Source: Azonexus hydrophilus DSM 23864 (GTDB taxonomy: Bacteria; Pseudomonadota; Gammaproteobacteria; Burkholderiales; Rhodocyclaceae). Taken from it: a stretch of DNA of 64,000 nt. Made by a program: the position numbers and the translations under genes. The notes below the pieces were generated by a model, which saw only the letters and a list, made by a program, of their open reading frames with translations, was not told the origin of the DNA and ran no database searches. This document shows positions 16,891-24,924 of this stretch, in pieces. Position 1 is the first letter of the stretch. Each line of letters begins with the position of its first letter. The DNA is taken from NCBI RefSeq assembly GCF_000429605.1, contig NZ_KE386926.1, positions 79,134 to 143,133 on the forward strand, given 5' to 3'.

Positions 16891-17525
16891 GCTACCATGG
16901 CGGCATTGACGCCCGCGCCACGGAGGCCGCCATCGTTCCCCCAGCCAGCATCGACAACGCCTTTGTCGAACAGGTCCGCCGCGACATGCTGGCCTTCGCC
17001 CAGCTCCAGTTGCGCGATGCCGCGCTCGCCGAAGACGCCGTCCAGGACGCCCTGACCGCTGCGCTGACCAGCGGCAAGGATTTCGCTGGCCGCTCGGCGC
17101 TGAAGACCTGGGTGTTCGGCATCCTGCGCCACAAGATCGTCGACCTGATCCGCCAGCAGTCGCGGACGACGCCGATCTCGGCCTTCGGCGATGACGAGGA
17201 CAGCCTGGACCAGGCCTTCGACGCCCTGTTCAAGGAAAACGCCCACTGGCAGCCGGCGCACCGCCCGGCCGCCTGGGGCGATCCGGAAAGCTCGCTGCGC
17301 GACAAGCACTTCTGGGCCGTCTTCGACGCCTGCCTGACGCATCTGCCCAAGAACACCGCGCGCGTCTTCATGATGCGCGAGTTTCTCGAACTCGATACCG
17401 GCGAAGTCTGTTCCGCCGCCGGTATCAGCACCAGCAACTGCCACGTCATCCTGCACCGCGCCCGCAGCGCCTTGCGCGGTTGCCTGGAAAAAAGCTGGTT
17501 CCTCGCCGGAGAACGCCCATGTTGA
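16887..17525 (+). CDS. ECF-type RNA polymerase sigma factor
   Basis: The protein has 212 residues. Region 2 is visible in residues 30-90 (AEDAVQDALTAAL, ALKTWVFGILRHKIVDLIRQ), and region 4 lies in residues 145-200 (LTHLPKNTARVFMMREFLEL, then ICxxHR-type SNCHVILHRARSALR). The only long-frame start is a TTG at 16887, with GGAAG seven bases upstream, overlapping the thioredoxin stop. The identical promoter boxes in front of three units of this locus are its probable targets. The downstream small zinc-finger protein is the likely anti-sigma. Confidence 0.88.
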   Translation: MSYHGGIDARATEAAIVPPASIDNAFVEQVRRDMLAFAQLQLRDAALAEDAVQDALTAALTSGKDFAGRSALKTWVFGILRHKIVDLIRQQSRTTPISAFGDDEDSLDQAFDALFKENAHWQPAHRPAAWGDPESSLRDKHFWAVFDACLTHLPKNTARVFMMREFLELDTGEVCSAAGISTSNCHVILHRARSALRGCLEKSWFLAGERPC

Positions 17526-17746
17526 ACTGCAAGGACGCCACCCGCCGCATGTCGGAAGCCGAAGACCGCGAACTCGGCCTCGGCGAACGTCTCGAACTCG
17601 GCATGCACCTCGCCCTGTGCAAGGGCTGCCGCAACTACCAGCAACACCTGCAGGTGTTGCGCGATGCCTGCCGGGGATATCGCGAAACGATGGCGGGAGA
17701 AAATCATGAACGTTCGTCGGCGGAAGGCGGCGAATCGAAGCACTGA
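17519..17746 (+). CDS. Small zinc-finger anti-sigma factor candidate
   Basis: This 75-residue protein overlaps the end of the ECF sigma gene. It has the HxxxCxxC pattern (HLALCKGC, residues 36-43) and an N-terminal cysteine (MLNCKD), as in the zinc-binding anti-sigma (ZAS) domain. No membrane helix is present, so it would be a soluble anti-sigma that may release the sigma factor when thiols are oxidised or metal is displaced. Start at 17519 after CGGAGA. Confidence 0.75.
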   Translation: MLNCKDATRRMSEAEDRELGLGERLELGMHLALCKGCRNYQQHLQVLRDACRGYRETMAGENHERSSAEGGESKH

Positions 17747-17797
17747 CCAGCATGCCCCAAAGGCAAACCGCTTACGGAAACAGGGCGTGACATTGTA

Positions 17798-17832
17798 TTA
17801 AACATTGCTTTAATATCTTAAGCATCGTTTAA
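17798..17832. promoter_or_regulatory. AT-rich inverted repeat before Fic gene 2
   Basis: TTAAACATTGCTT and AAGCATCGTTTAA, spaced by nine bases, pair at 11 of 13 positions. The repeat ends 16 bases before the Fic ATG and so could be an operator for autoregulation. Confidence 0.45.
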
Positions 17833-17848
17833 AGCCTCCTTTCACACC

Positions 17849-18997
17849 ATGCGCCGTACTGGCACTTACGCCGTTTCCACCACACTGGGCGAAACCGTTC
17901 AGGCCTTTGTCCCGCTGCCTTTGCCGCCGCGCGAGCCAGCCTTGGCGAGCGGATGTTTCGTGGCAGGAAATCGCGCTGCGGAGCTGGCGTTAGCACGTTT
18001 GTCCGGTGTTTCGGGGCTGGTGCCGTCAGTGGACTGGCTACTCTATGGCGCGGTGCGCAAGGAGGCCTTGCTGACATCCCAGATCGAGGGCACGCAGGCA
18101 ACGCTGGTCGATCTATTTGAAGAAGAGGCCGGCTTTGCCATCGGCAATGCTGACGATGTCGAAGAGGTGACCAACTACCTGCGGGCTTTCCGACTGGTCC
18201 AGGACAATCTGCGCGATCCAGCCGGACTGCCGATCAGCGTGCGTCTGCTTTGCGATGCCCACCGGCTGCTGCTCGACGGCGTACGCGGCAACGGCAGGCA
18301 ACCCGGCGAATTGCGGCGTTCGCAGAACTGGATCGGCGGCACACGACCGGGGAACGCGGCATTTGTGCCGCCACCAGCCGAGCAGGTAGCGGATTTGCTG
18401 GCCGACATCGAACGCTTCATCCACGATGATGCGGCATCAGACTTACCGCCACTGGTAAAAATCGCCCTGGTCCATGCCCAGTTCGAAACCATCCACCCCT
18501 TCCTTGATGGCAACGGGCGCATCGGGCGTTTGCTGATCGCAGCACTGATGGAACACTGGCGGCTGCTTCCCGAGCCGTTGATGTACTTGAGCGGTTACCT
18601 GAAACAGCATCAGACAGCGTACTACCAGCGCTTGTCGGCCATCCGCACTCAAGGTGACTGGGAAGGCTGGGTCGATTTCTTTCTCGATGGTGTTGCCGCT
18701 GCGGCCAGTGAAGCCGAGCGCAGCATCGTTGCCATGGCCAGCCTGATCGCCAGCGACCGTCGTCGCCTGCTCGCTTCGCCCAAGGCGGGCCCGGCCTGTT
18801 ACCGCCTCTTCGAAACACTGCCGATGATGCCGCGCTTCACTGTCGAACTGGCGCGACAGTCACTCGACACCACCTTCCCCACAGCCAACGCAGCAGTAAA
18901 GCTGCTTGAGGGTCTGGGCATCGTGCAGGAACTGACCGGCCAGAAGAAGAACCGCAGCTACAGCTATCCGGCTTACATCGCGTTGTTGACGGGCTGA
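17849..18997 (+). CDS. Fic-domain protein 2 (probable AMP-transferase)
   Basis: This 382-residue protein has the same build as Fic protein 1: inhibitory TSQIEGTQ near residue 77, Fic motif HPFLDGNGRIGR near residue 217, and a C-terminal winged-helix-like part. The two differ clearly in sequence, so they are paralogues or separate arrivals rather than a recent duplication. It follows the anti-sigma gene by about 100 bases in the same direction but has its own AT-rich upstream region with an inverted repeat. Its target is unknown. Confidence 0.88.
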   Translation: MRRTGTYAVSTTLGETVQAFVPLPLPPREPALASGCFVAGNRAAELALARLSGVSGLVPSVDWLLYGAVRKEALLTSQIEGTQATLVDLFEEEAGFAIGNADDVEEVTNYLRAFRLVQDNLRDPAGLPISVRLLCDAHRLLLDGVRGNGRQPGELRRSQNWIGGTRPGNAAFVPPPAEQVADLLADIERFIHDDAASDLPPLVKIALVHAQFETIHPFLDGNGRIGRLLIAALMEHWRLLPEPLMYLSGYLKQHQTAYYQRLSAIRTQGDWEGWVDFFLDGVAAAASEAERSIVAMASLIASDRRRLLASPKAGPACYRLFETLPMMPRFTVELARQSLDTTFPTANAAVKLLEGLGIVQELTGQKKNRSYSYPAYIALLTG

Positions 18998-19152
18998 GCC
19001 CCGAGCAACTTATCAGGAACAATCGCTCCAATCACCAGTCAAAACACGCGTCAGAAGCATGATCAAGGCATACGCGGGCCCCCGACCGGAAGAATTTGCG
19101 CGGAGCCCCCTGACTGGACACCAGCATCATCACATGAACTGGAGACACCGCC

Positions 19153-19382
19153 ATGCAGGATCTGTCCTACTGGGAACGCAGTTACAGCGTTGGCAACTGG
19201 ATGCTCGACAACCAGCACCGCAACATCCTCGCCCTTTGACAGCGCTGGCGAAGATGTTTGCCGACGCCCACGCCGGACTGATCACGCCCGAGGCCTTGAG
19301 TGACTATCTGCCGCGCTGGTGCATGGGCCATATTCTTGAATCCGACCGCCATTTCGCCCCGTTCATCCAGCGTCTGCATTGA
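19153..19382 (+). pseudogene. Broken bacteriohemerythrin remnant
   Basis: An ATG at 19153 opens MQDLSYWERSYSVGNWMLDNQH, the typical start of a bacteriohemerythrin, but a TGA stops it at 19237. From about 19236 the third frame continues with LTALAKMFADAHAGL and ends in WCMGHILESDRHFAPF, which matches the hemerythrin C-terminus. A one-base loss near 19236 plus absence of the middle third, including the HxxxE helices, fits a decayed gene. An intact hemerythrin is encoded at 28736. The rest of the gap between 18998 and 19463 shows nothing I can name. Confidence 0.7.
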
Positions 19383-19463
19383 AGGCGGAGGCCAGCCGAG
19401 GGTGCTACCCAAACCGGTCAATTACCGGGACAATCGCGCCCTCAGCCCTGACTGCCGCCATCC

Positions 19464-19997
19464 GTGCCCACCGCCTACCTCGCCGGCTACCCGCCCAACC
19501 TGACCGAACCGGTCGCCCGCCTGCTTGAGCAGGGGCGCCTGGGCGAGGCCTTGCGCAAGAAGTATCCGGTGGCGCACGCGGTACGCACTGACCGCGCCTT
19601 GTACGATTACGTACAGGACTTGCGTGGCGAGTTCCTTCGCAATACGCCGCAGCCGAGCAAGATCGTTTTCGACGGCAAACTGCAGTCGGTCGGCCGGGCG
19701 CTGGGCACGCACACCCGCGTGGCGCGGGTGCAGGGCGGCAAGTTGAAGACCAAGCATGAAATCCGGATCGCCGCCGTGTTCCGCGAGGCGCCGCCGGAAT
19801 TCCTGCGCATGATCGTCGCCCACGAACTGGCCCACCTCAAGGAAGCCGAGCACGACAAGGCCTTCTACCAGTTGTGCCGGCACATCGAGCCGGATTATCA
19901 CCAGCTGGAATTCGATCTGCGCGTCTATCTCTGCCATCTTGCTGCCGGTGGTGAGGGTTTGTGGCCGGCGATGTCCGGTTTGCGACATCCGGCCTGA
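19464..19997 (+). CDS. YgjP-like M48-type metallopeptidase
   Basis: This 177-residue protein of the YgjP/DUF45 family has the zinc-binding helix IVAHELAHLKEAEHDKAFY near residue 115, the HExxH-type site of this group (HELAH), with the third ligand region HxKAFY. Its cellular role is not established. It starts at a GTG. Its last 26 bases contain the NifA site of nifB, so the nifB control region reaches into this coding sequence. Confidence 0.82.
   Translation: MPTAYLAGYPPNLTEPVARLLEQGRLGEALRKKYPVAHAVRTDRALYDYVQDLRGEFLRNTPQPSKIVFDGKLQSVGRALGTHTRVARVQGGKLKTKHEIRIAAVFREAPPEFLRMIVAHELAHLKEAEHDKAFYQLCRHIEPDYHQLEFDLRVYLCHLAAGGEGLWPAMSGLRHPA
19972..19987. promoter_or_regulatory. NifA upstream activator site for nifB
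   Basis: TGT-CCGGTTTGCG-ACA fits TGT-N10-ACA exactly. It lies 63 bases before the sigma-54 promoter. A perfect IHF-type site (minus strand AATCAATGGCTTG, 20020-20032) sits between the two, where DNA bending is needed. Confidence 0.8.
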
Positions 19998-20050
19998 CAG
20001 GGCAAAAACACGAACACCGCAAGCCATTGATTTATTGAGAAATAACCCAC

Positions 20051-20066
20051 TGGCACAGCGATTGCT
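20051..20066 (+). promoter_or_regulatory. Sigma-54 promoter of nifB
   Basis: TGGCAC-AGCGA-TTGCT matches the -24/-12 consensus fully and lies 36 bases before the nifB start. Confidence 0.9.
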
Positions 20067-20102
20067 GAAGAGGCTCCGAACAGTTTTCTTGGAGCCCTCA
20101 TC

Positions 20103-21605
20103 GTGGAACTTCCAGTCATCAGCAACAACGCACCGGCCGCCGAAGGCGGCGGCTGTTCTTCCAGCGGTTGCGGCACGGCGCCGGACGGGCTGGCCCATCT
20201 GCCGGATCACATCCGCGCCAAGGTGCAGGATCATCCCTGCTATTCGGAACAGGCGCACCACTATTTCGCCCGCATGCACGTCGCCGTCGCGCCGGCCTGC
20301 AACATCCAGTGCAACTACTGCAACCGCAAGTACGACTGCTCGAACGAATCGCGCCCGGGCGTCGTCTCCGAACTGCTGACGCCGGACCAGGCGATCAAGA
20401 AGGTGCTCGCGGTGGCCGCCGAGATTCCGCAGATGACGGTGCTCGGCATCGCCGGACCCGGAGACCCCTTGGCCAACCCGGGCCGCACTTTCGACACTTT
20501 CCGCCAGCTCTCCGAGAAGGCCCCGGACATCAAGCTGTGCGTGTCGACCAACGGGCTGTCCCTGCCCGAGCATGTCGACGAAATCGCCAAACACAACATC
20601 GACCACGTGACGATCACCATCAACTGTGTCGATCCTGAAGTTGGCGCCAAGATCTACCCGTGGATCTATTGGCAGAACAAGCGCATCTTCGGCATCGAGG
20701 GCGCGCGCATCCTGATCGAACAGCAGCAGAAGGGTCTGCAGATGCTGACCGACCGCGGCATCCTGGTGAAGGTCAATTCGGTGCTGATTCCCGGCATCAA
20801 TGACCAGCACCTCAAGGAAGTCTCCAAGGTGGTCAAGGCCAAGGGTGCCTTCCTGCACAACGTCATGCCGCTGATCGCCGAGGCCGAGCACGGCACCTAC
20901 TACGGCATCATGGGCCAGCCGGAACCGACCCAGGAAATGCTGCAGGAGCTGCAGGACGCCTGTGCCGGCGACATGGCGATGATGCGCCACTGCCGCCAGT
21001 GCCGCGCCGACGCGGTCGGCCTGCTGGGCGAGGATCGCGGCGACGAGTTCACCATGGACAAGATCGACGTCATGGAGGTCGATTACGAAGCCGCCATGGT
21101 CCGCCGCAAGGCAGTGCATGACGCGATCATCGAGAAACTGGAAGCCGAACGCGGCGTCGCCAAACCGAAGCCGACCGACATTCCGGCAGGTTCGCGGCCG
21201 GTATTGATGGCGGTAGCCGGCAAGAATGGCCTGGTTGCCGAGCACTTCGGTCATGCCCGCGAGTTCCTGATCTACGAGGCTTCGCCGGAAGGCGTGCGTT
21301 TCATCAGCCACCGCAAGACCGAACTGTACTGCGGCGGCATGGATGCCTGCGGCGACGGCGACGTGGTCGAAGCGGGCGCCAGCGAATCGCTGCTTGATCG
21401 CAACATCCGCATTCTCGAAGGTTGCGAGGTCGTGCTCTGCGCCAAGGTCGGTTACGAACCCTGGGCCAAGCTGGAAGCCGCCGGCATCGCGCCGAACGGC
21501 GAACACGCGATGGAGCCGATCGAGGAAGCGGTGATGGCGGTGTACAAGGAAATCGCGGCGACCGGCAAATTGCTGCCGCAAGCCGATTCTCTGAAGGTGG
21601 CGTAA
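20103..21605 (+). CDS. nifB: NifB, FeMo-cofactor core (NifB-co) synthase
   Basis: This 500-residue radical-SAM enzyme joins two 4Fe-4S clusters, with a carbide from SAM, into NifB-co, the precursor of the nitrogenase cofactor. The SAM cluster cysteines are 66, 70 and 73 in CNIQCNYC. A C-terminal NifX-like domain starts near residue 360 (VLMAVAGKNGLVAEHFGHA). The start is GTG at 20103. It leads an operon with ferredoxin, nifO-like, flavoprotein, two 2Fe-2S ferredoxins, nifQ and draG, and has its own NifA site and sigma-54 promoter. Confidence 0.97.
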   Translation: MELPVISNNAPAAEGGGCSSSGCGTAPDGLAHLPDHIRAKVQDHPCYSEQAHHYFARMHVAVAPACNIQCNYCNRKYDCSNESRPGVVSELLTPDQAIKKVLAVAAEIPQMTVLGIAGPGDPLANPGRTFDTFRQLSEKAPDIKLCVSTNGLSLPEHVDEIAKHNIDHVTITINCVDPEVGAKIYPWIYWQNKRIFGIEGARILIEQQQKGLQMLTDRGILVKVNSVLIPGINDQHLKEVSKVVKAKGAFLHNVMPLIAEAEHGTYYGIMGQPEPTQEMLQELQDACAGDMAMMRHCRQCRADAVGLLGEDRGDEFTMDKIDVMEVDYEAAMVRRKAVHDAIIEKLEAERGVAKPKPTDIPAGSRPVLMAVAGKNGLVAEHFGHAREFLIYEASPEGVRFISHRKTELYCGGMDACGDGDVVEAGASESLLDRNIRILEGCEVVLCAKVGYEPWAKLEAAGIAPNGEHAMEPIEEAVMAVYKEIAATGKLLPQADSLKVA

Positions 21606-21896
21606 ATGGCACTCCAGATTACCGAATCCTGCGTCAATTGCTGGGCTTGCGTCGATGTCTGTCCGAACGACGCCATCTACCAGCCGGAGCGCGACGAAGC
21701 GCCGCATTTCCTGATCAGCGCGGACAAATGCACCGAATGCCTGGGCGACCATGCCGATCCGCAATGCGCGGCGATCTGCCCGATCGAAATGGCGATCGTC
21801 AATGAACTCGGGGAATTCCTCAATCCGCCGGGGTCGCTGACCGGGATTCCAATCGAAAAGCTGAAGGAATTCGGCTTGTGGCGGGAGGCAGCCTGA
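21606..21896 (+). CDS. 2x[4Fe-4S] ferredoxin of the nifB operon
   Basis: This 96-residue bacterial ferredoxin has two cluster motifs: CVNCWACVDVCP at the N-terminus and CTECLGDHADPQCAAICP, where the second pair is spaced by eight residues, as in FdxN-type nif ferredoxins. It begins directly after the nifB stop and probably feeds electrons or clusters to NifB. Its stop overlaps the next ATG. Confidence 0.9.
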   Translation: MALQITESCVNCWACVDVCPNDAIYQPERDEAPHFLISADKCTECLGDHADPQCAAICPIEMAIVNELGEFLNPPGSLTGIPIEKLKEFGLWREAA

Positions 21897-22363
21897 TGGC
21901 GGTCATCACTTTTTACGAAAAACCCGGCTGTAAAGGCAATCTGCGCCAGAAGACGCTGCTTGCCGCCGCCGGTCACACCGTCCAGGCGAAAAACCTGAAA
22001 AGCGAAGCCTGGACGGCCGACCGCCTGCTCCAGTTCATCGGCAAGCTGCCGGTCGCCCGCTGGTTCAACCCGGCCGCACCGGCGATCAAGAGCGGCGAGA
22101 TCGTGCCCGAGAACATCAGCTTCGAGCACGCGCTGCAGTTGCTGCTGGAGAACCCGCTGCTGATCCGCCGCCCGCTGATGGAAGTCGGCGACGAACGCAT
22201 GGTCGGTTTCGATCCGGCCGCAGTTGACGCCTGGGTCGGACTCAACGGTGTCGAGCTGCCGGCAGGCAATATCGAAGCCTGCGTGCACGGGCCGGAGGGC
22301 CATGGCAGTTGTGGCAGCCATGCGCACGACGAGGAAGAACATGCCGGTTGCGGGACTCACTGA
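21896..22363 (+). CDS. NifO-like ArsC-family nitrogenase-associated protein
   Basis: This 155-residue thioredoxin-fold protein of the ArsC/Spx type corresponds to the nitrogenase-associated NifO group. The conserved cysteine is Cys12 in YEKPGCKGN. NifO is linked to molybdenum partition between nitrogenase and nitrate reductase in Azotobacter. Unusually, residues 129-155 form a His/Cys-rich tail with three cysteines and six histidines, which could bind metal. The last 23 bases overlap the flavoprotein gene. Confidence 0.82.
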   Translation: MAVITFYEKPGCKGNLRQKTLLAAAGHTVQAKNLKSEAWTADRLLQFIGKLPVARWFNPAAPAIKSGEIVPENISFEHALQLLLENPLLIRRPLMEVGDERMVGFDPAAVDAWVGLNGVELPAGNIEACVHGPEGHGSCGSHAHDEEEHAGCGTH

Positions 22364-23612
22364 CGGCGCCGTCGAGATTGCACCGGGCGTCCACTGGGTG
22401 GGCGCCCTCGACCCGCACCTGCGTTCCTTCGACATCATCCTGAAAACCGCCAACGGCACCAGCTACAACAGCTATGTCGTGCGCGGCGAGACGGGCGTGG
22501 CCGTCATCGACACGGTCAAGGAAAGCTTCGCCGACACCTTCTTCACCCGGCTCGAATCGGTGGCCCGTTACGACGAAATCACCACCATCGTCCTCAACCA
22601 CCTCGAACCGGATCACAGCGGCGCCCTGCCGGAACTGCTCAAGCGCGCGCCGCAGGCCAAGGTGTACCTGTCCAGCCGCGCCCAGATGATGTTGAAGGCG
22701 CTGCTCAAGCCGACCGGCGAAAAACCGCCCGAATACATCCCGGTCACCACCGACGACCAGGTCGACCTCGGCGGGCGCACCCTGCGTTTCCTGCACACGC
22801 CCTACCTGCACTGGCCGGACACCCAATGCACCTACCTGGTCGAGGACGGCATCCTGTTCTCCGGCGACATCTTCGGCTGCCATTTCTGCGACGCCCGACT
22901 GTTCAACGACCGGGTCGGCGATTTCCGCTTTTCCTTCGAGTACTACTACGCGCACATCATGCGCCCCTTCCGCGAGCACGTGCTCGACGCGGTGGCGCTG
23001 ATCGAGCCGCTCGAACTGAGCACCCTCTGCCCGGCGCACGGCCCCATCCTGCGCAAGCAGCCGCGCGACTACCTGCACCGCTACCGCGAACTGGCGACGC
23101 CGCGGCTGTTCAACGAGGCGCACAGCGAGAAGACGCTGGTCGTCTTCTACATCTCGGCCTACGGCAACACCCGACGCATGGCCGAAGCCCTGGCCGCCGG
23201 CGCCGAGCGCATCGACGGCGTGCGCGTCTCGCTGTACGACCTCGAAGGCGGCGAGGACGGCATCTTCACCGACCTGATCGAGGAAGCCGACGGCCTCGCC
23301 TTCGGCAGCCCGACGATCAACGCCGACGCGGTCAAGCCGGTGTGGGACGTGCTCTCGTCGCTGACCACGGTCAACGTCAAGGGCAAGCTCGGCGCCGCCT
23401 TCGGCTCCTATGGCTGGAGCGGCGAAGCGGTGCGGCTGATCGAGGACCGCCTGCGCGGACTCAAGCTGCGGGTCCCGGTCGAAGGCCTGCGCATCAAGCT
23501 TGTCCCCGATGCCGGCGAACTCGACGCCTGCCGCGACCTCGGCGAACAACTGGCGCGCCACCTAACCGGCCGCCTCGAAACGCGCGTCATCGACATGGCC
23601 GAACTGGCCTGA
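22341..23612 (+). CDS. A-type flavoprotein (FprA/flavodiiron family)
   Basis: The 423-residue protein has an N-terminal metallo-beta-lactamase-like diiron domain, with the H-x-E-x-D-H motif in NHLEPDHSG near residue 90 and further ligands in FSGDIFGCHF and CPAHGPIL. A C-terminal flavodoxin domain starts near residue 268 (VVFYISAYGNTRRMAEAL). Flavodiiron proteins reduce oxygen or NO to harmless products. In a nif operon it most likely protects nitrogenase from oxygen; electron transfer is the alternative. Start at 22341 after GAGGAAG. Confidence 0.88.
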   Translation: MPVAGLTDGAVEIAPGVHWVGALDPHLRSFDIILKTANGTSYNSYVVRGETGVAVIDTVKESFADTFFTRLESVARYDEITTIVLNHLEPDHSGALPELLKRAPQAKVYLSSRAQMMLKALLKPTGEKPPEYIPVTTDDQVDLGGRTLRFLHTPYLHWPDTQCTYLVEDGILFSGDIFGCHFCDARLFNDRVGDFRFSFEYYYAHIMRPFREHVLDAVALIEPLELSTLCPAHGPILRKQPRDYLHRYRELATPRLFNEAHSEKTLVVFYISAYGNTRRMAEALAAGAERIDGVRVSLYDLEGGEDGIFTDLIEEADGLAFGSPTINADAVKPVWDVLSSLTTVNVKGKLGAAFGSYGWSGEAVRLIEDRLRGLKLRVPVEGLRIKLVPDAGELDACRDLGEQLARHLTGRLETRVIDMAELA

Positions 23613-23629
23613 AACAGGAGAAAAAAACA

Positions 23630-23917
23630 ATGCCCAAAGCAAAAGTCACCTTCCAGGACATCGGCGTCGCCATGACCGTTCCCGCCGGCACCCGGCTGAT
23701 CGAAGTCTCGGAAAAGGTCGGTGCCGGCATCACCTACGGCTGCCGCGAAGGCGAATGCTGCACCTGCCTGACCAAGGTGATCGAAGGCGGCGAAAACCTC
23801 GCCCCGCCGAGCGTGCTCGAAGACCAGGTGCTCAAGGACAACATGGCCCCGCGCGGCCACCGCCTGGCCTGCCAGGCCCAGATTCTTGGCGGCGAAATCG
23901 TCGTCAAACCCGCATAA
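23630..23917 (+). CDS. 2Fe-2S ferredoxin
   Basis: This 95-residue plant-type ferredoxin has C-x4-C-x2-C in CREGECCTC near residue 38 and the fourth ligand in HRLACQ near residue 80. An extra cysteine sits next to the second ligand. It lies 17 bases after the flavoprotein gene, behind CAGGAG, and may be its electron donor. Confidence 0.87.
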   Translation: MPKAKVTFQDIGVAMTVPAGTRLIEVSEKVGAGITYGCREGECCTCLTKVIEGGENLAPPSVLEDQVLKDNMAPRGHRLACQAQILGGEIVVKPA

Positions 23918-23986
23918 GACCCACAACCGCTGCATCCCGACAACAACAGAGAAACCTCGAAAACCCGCTTACCGGAGAAAGAACAA

Positions 23987-24349
23987 ATGGCTCTCATCAC
24001 TTTTACCAGCCCGCTGCACAAGGACAAGACGGTTTACGCCGTCGCCGGCAGCAATCGCCAGACCGTCCTCACGCTGGCCAAGGAACACCACATCCCGATC
24101 GATTTCGGCTGCGAGAATGGCGACTGCGGCACCTGCCTGGTCAAGGTCTCGTCGGTCGACGCCAAGCGCAGCCCGATGGGCGCGCCGCTGACCGATCACG
24201 AAATCCGCGTGCTCAAGGAACTGGGCAAGATCACCCAGGCCGAAGTCGACAAGATGCTGGTCGACGACCTGTGTCCGACCCAGTGGCGTCTGGCCTGCCA
24301 GATGGTCCTGCGCGATGAGGATCTGCTCATCGAATACCCGAGCAAGTGA
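23987..24349 (+). CDS. 2Fe-2S ferredoxin, nif-associated
   Basis: This 120-residue 2Fe-2S protein has CENGDCGTC near residue 39 and LACQ near residue 102. The long stretch between them (about 25 residues more than in the preceding ferredoxin) is typical of the ferredoxins encoded next to nifQ. It follows the first 2Fe-2S gene by 69 bases and precedes nifQ by two. Confidence 0.87.
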   Translation: MALITFTSPLHKDKTVYAVAGSNRQTVLTLAKEHHIPIDFGCENGDCGTCLVKVSSVDAKRSPMGAPLTDHEIRVLKELGKITQAEVDKMLVDDLCPTQWRLACQMVLRDEDLLIEYPSK

Positions 24350-24351
24350 CC

Positions 24352-24924
24352 ATGAACGCCCCGGATCGTCTGAACTACCGGCGCATGCTGTTCGATGCGC
24401 TGCTGGCGGCGCCTGCCGCCGCTGCGGTGGCCGACGATCCGAACCGGGCGCTGCTGGCCAGCATGCTCGCCGGCCAGGCCGTTGGCGACGGTTGCCTGCC
24501 GGCCGATCTCGGCCTCGGCGAAGCCGTCTTCGGCGGCCTGCTGGCCAGCTACTTTGCCGGTTTCGACCATGCCGGCCTGCCGCGCCATGTGGACAGCATC
24601 CCGGAATGGGCGGACCTGCAGCAACTGCTGCTCGATCACCGCGACCGCCAGCGTGAATCGGCACCCCTGTTCGCCAACATCGTCGCCACCGCCTGCGCCG
24701 GTCGCGACCACCTGTGGCAGGACCTTGGCCTGATCAACCGCGACGAACTGACGCAGTTGATGCGCATCAACTTCCCCAGCCTGGCCCTGGCCAACAGCGG
24801 CGACATGAAGTGGAAGAAATTCCTCTACCGCCAGTTCTGCGCCCAGGAAGGCATTTACGTCTGCCCCGCCCCCTCGTGCGGGGTTTGCAAGGATTACGCC
24901 AAATGTTTTGGACCGGAGAACTGA
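24352..24924 (+). CDS. nifQ: NifQ, molybdenum donor for FeMo-cofactor
   Basis: This 190-residue protein has the NifQ signature C-x4-C-x2-C-x5-C at its C-terminus (CPAPSCGVCKDYAKC), which holds the Mo-Fe-S cluster that passes molybdenum to NifEN/NifH. The fold otherwise matches the family in length. ATG at 24352 is preferred over the in-frame GTG two codons upstream. Its end overlaps draG by 22 bases. Confidence 0.95.
   Translation: MNAPDRLNYRRMLFDALLAAPAAAAVADDPNRALLASMLAGQAVGDGCLPADLGLGEAVFGGLLASYFAGFDHAGLPRHVDSIPEWADLQQLLLDHRDRQRESAPLFANIVATACAGRDHLWQDLGLINRDELTQLMRINFPSLALANSGDMKWKKFLYRQFCAQEGIYVCPAPSCGVCKDYAKCFGPEN

Noticed and set aside
19422..21764. A 780-codon open frame on the minus strand opposite nifB
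   Set aside because: Same reason: nifB on the other strand is unmistakable, and the mirrored protein is low-complexity in His, Arg and Asp.
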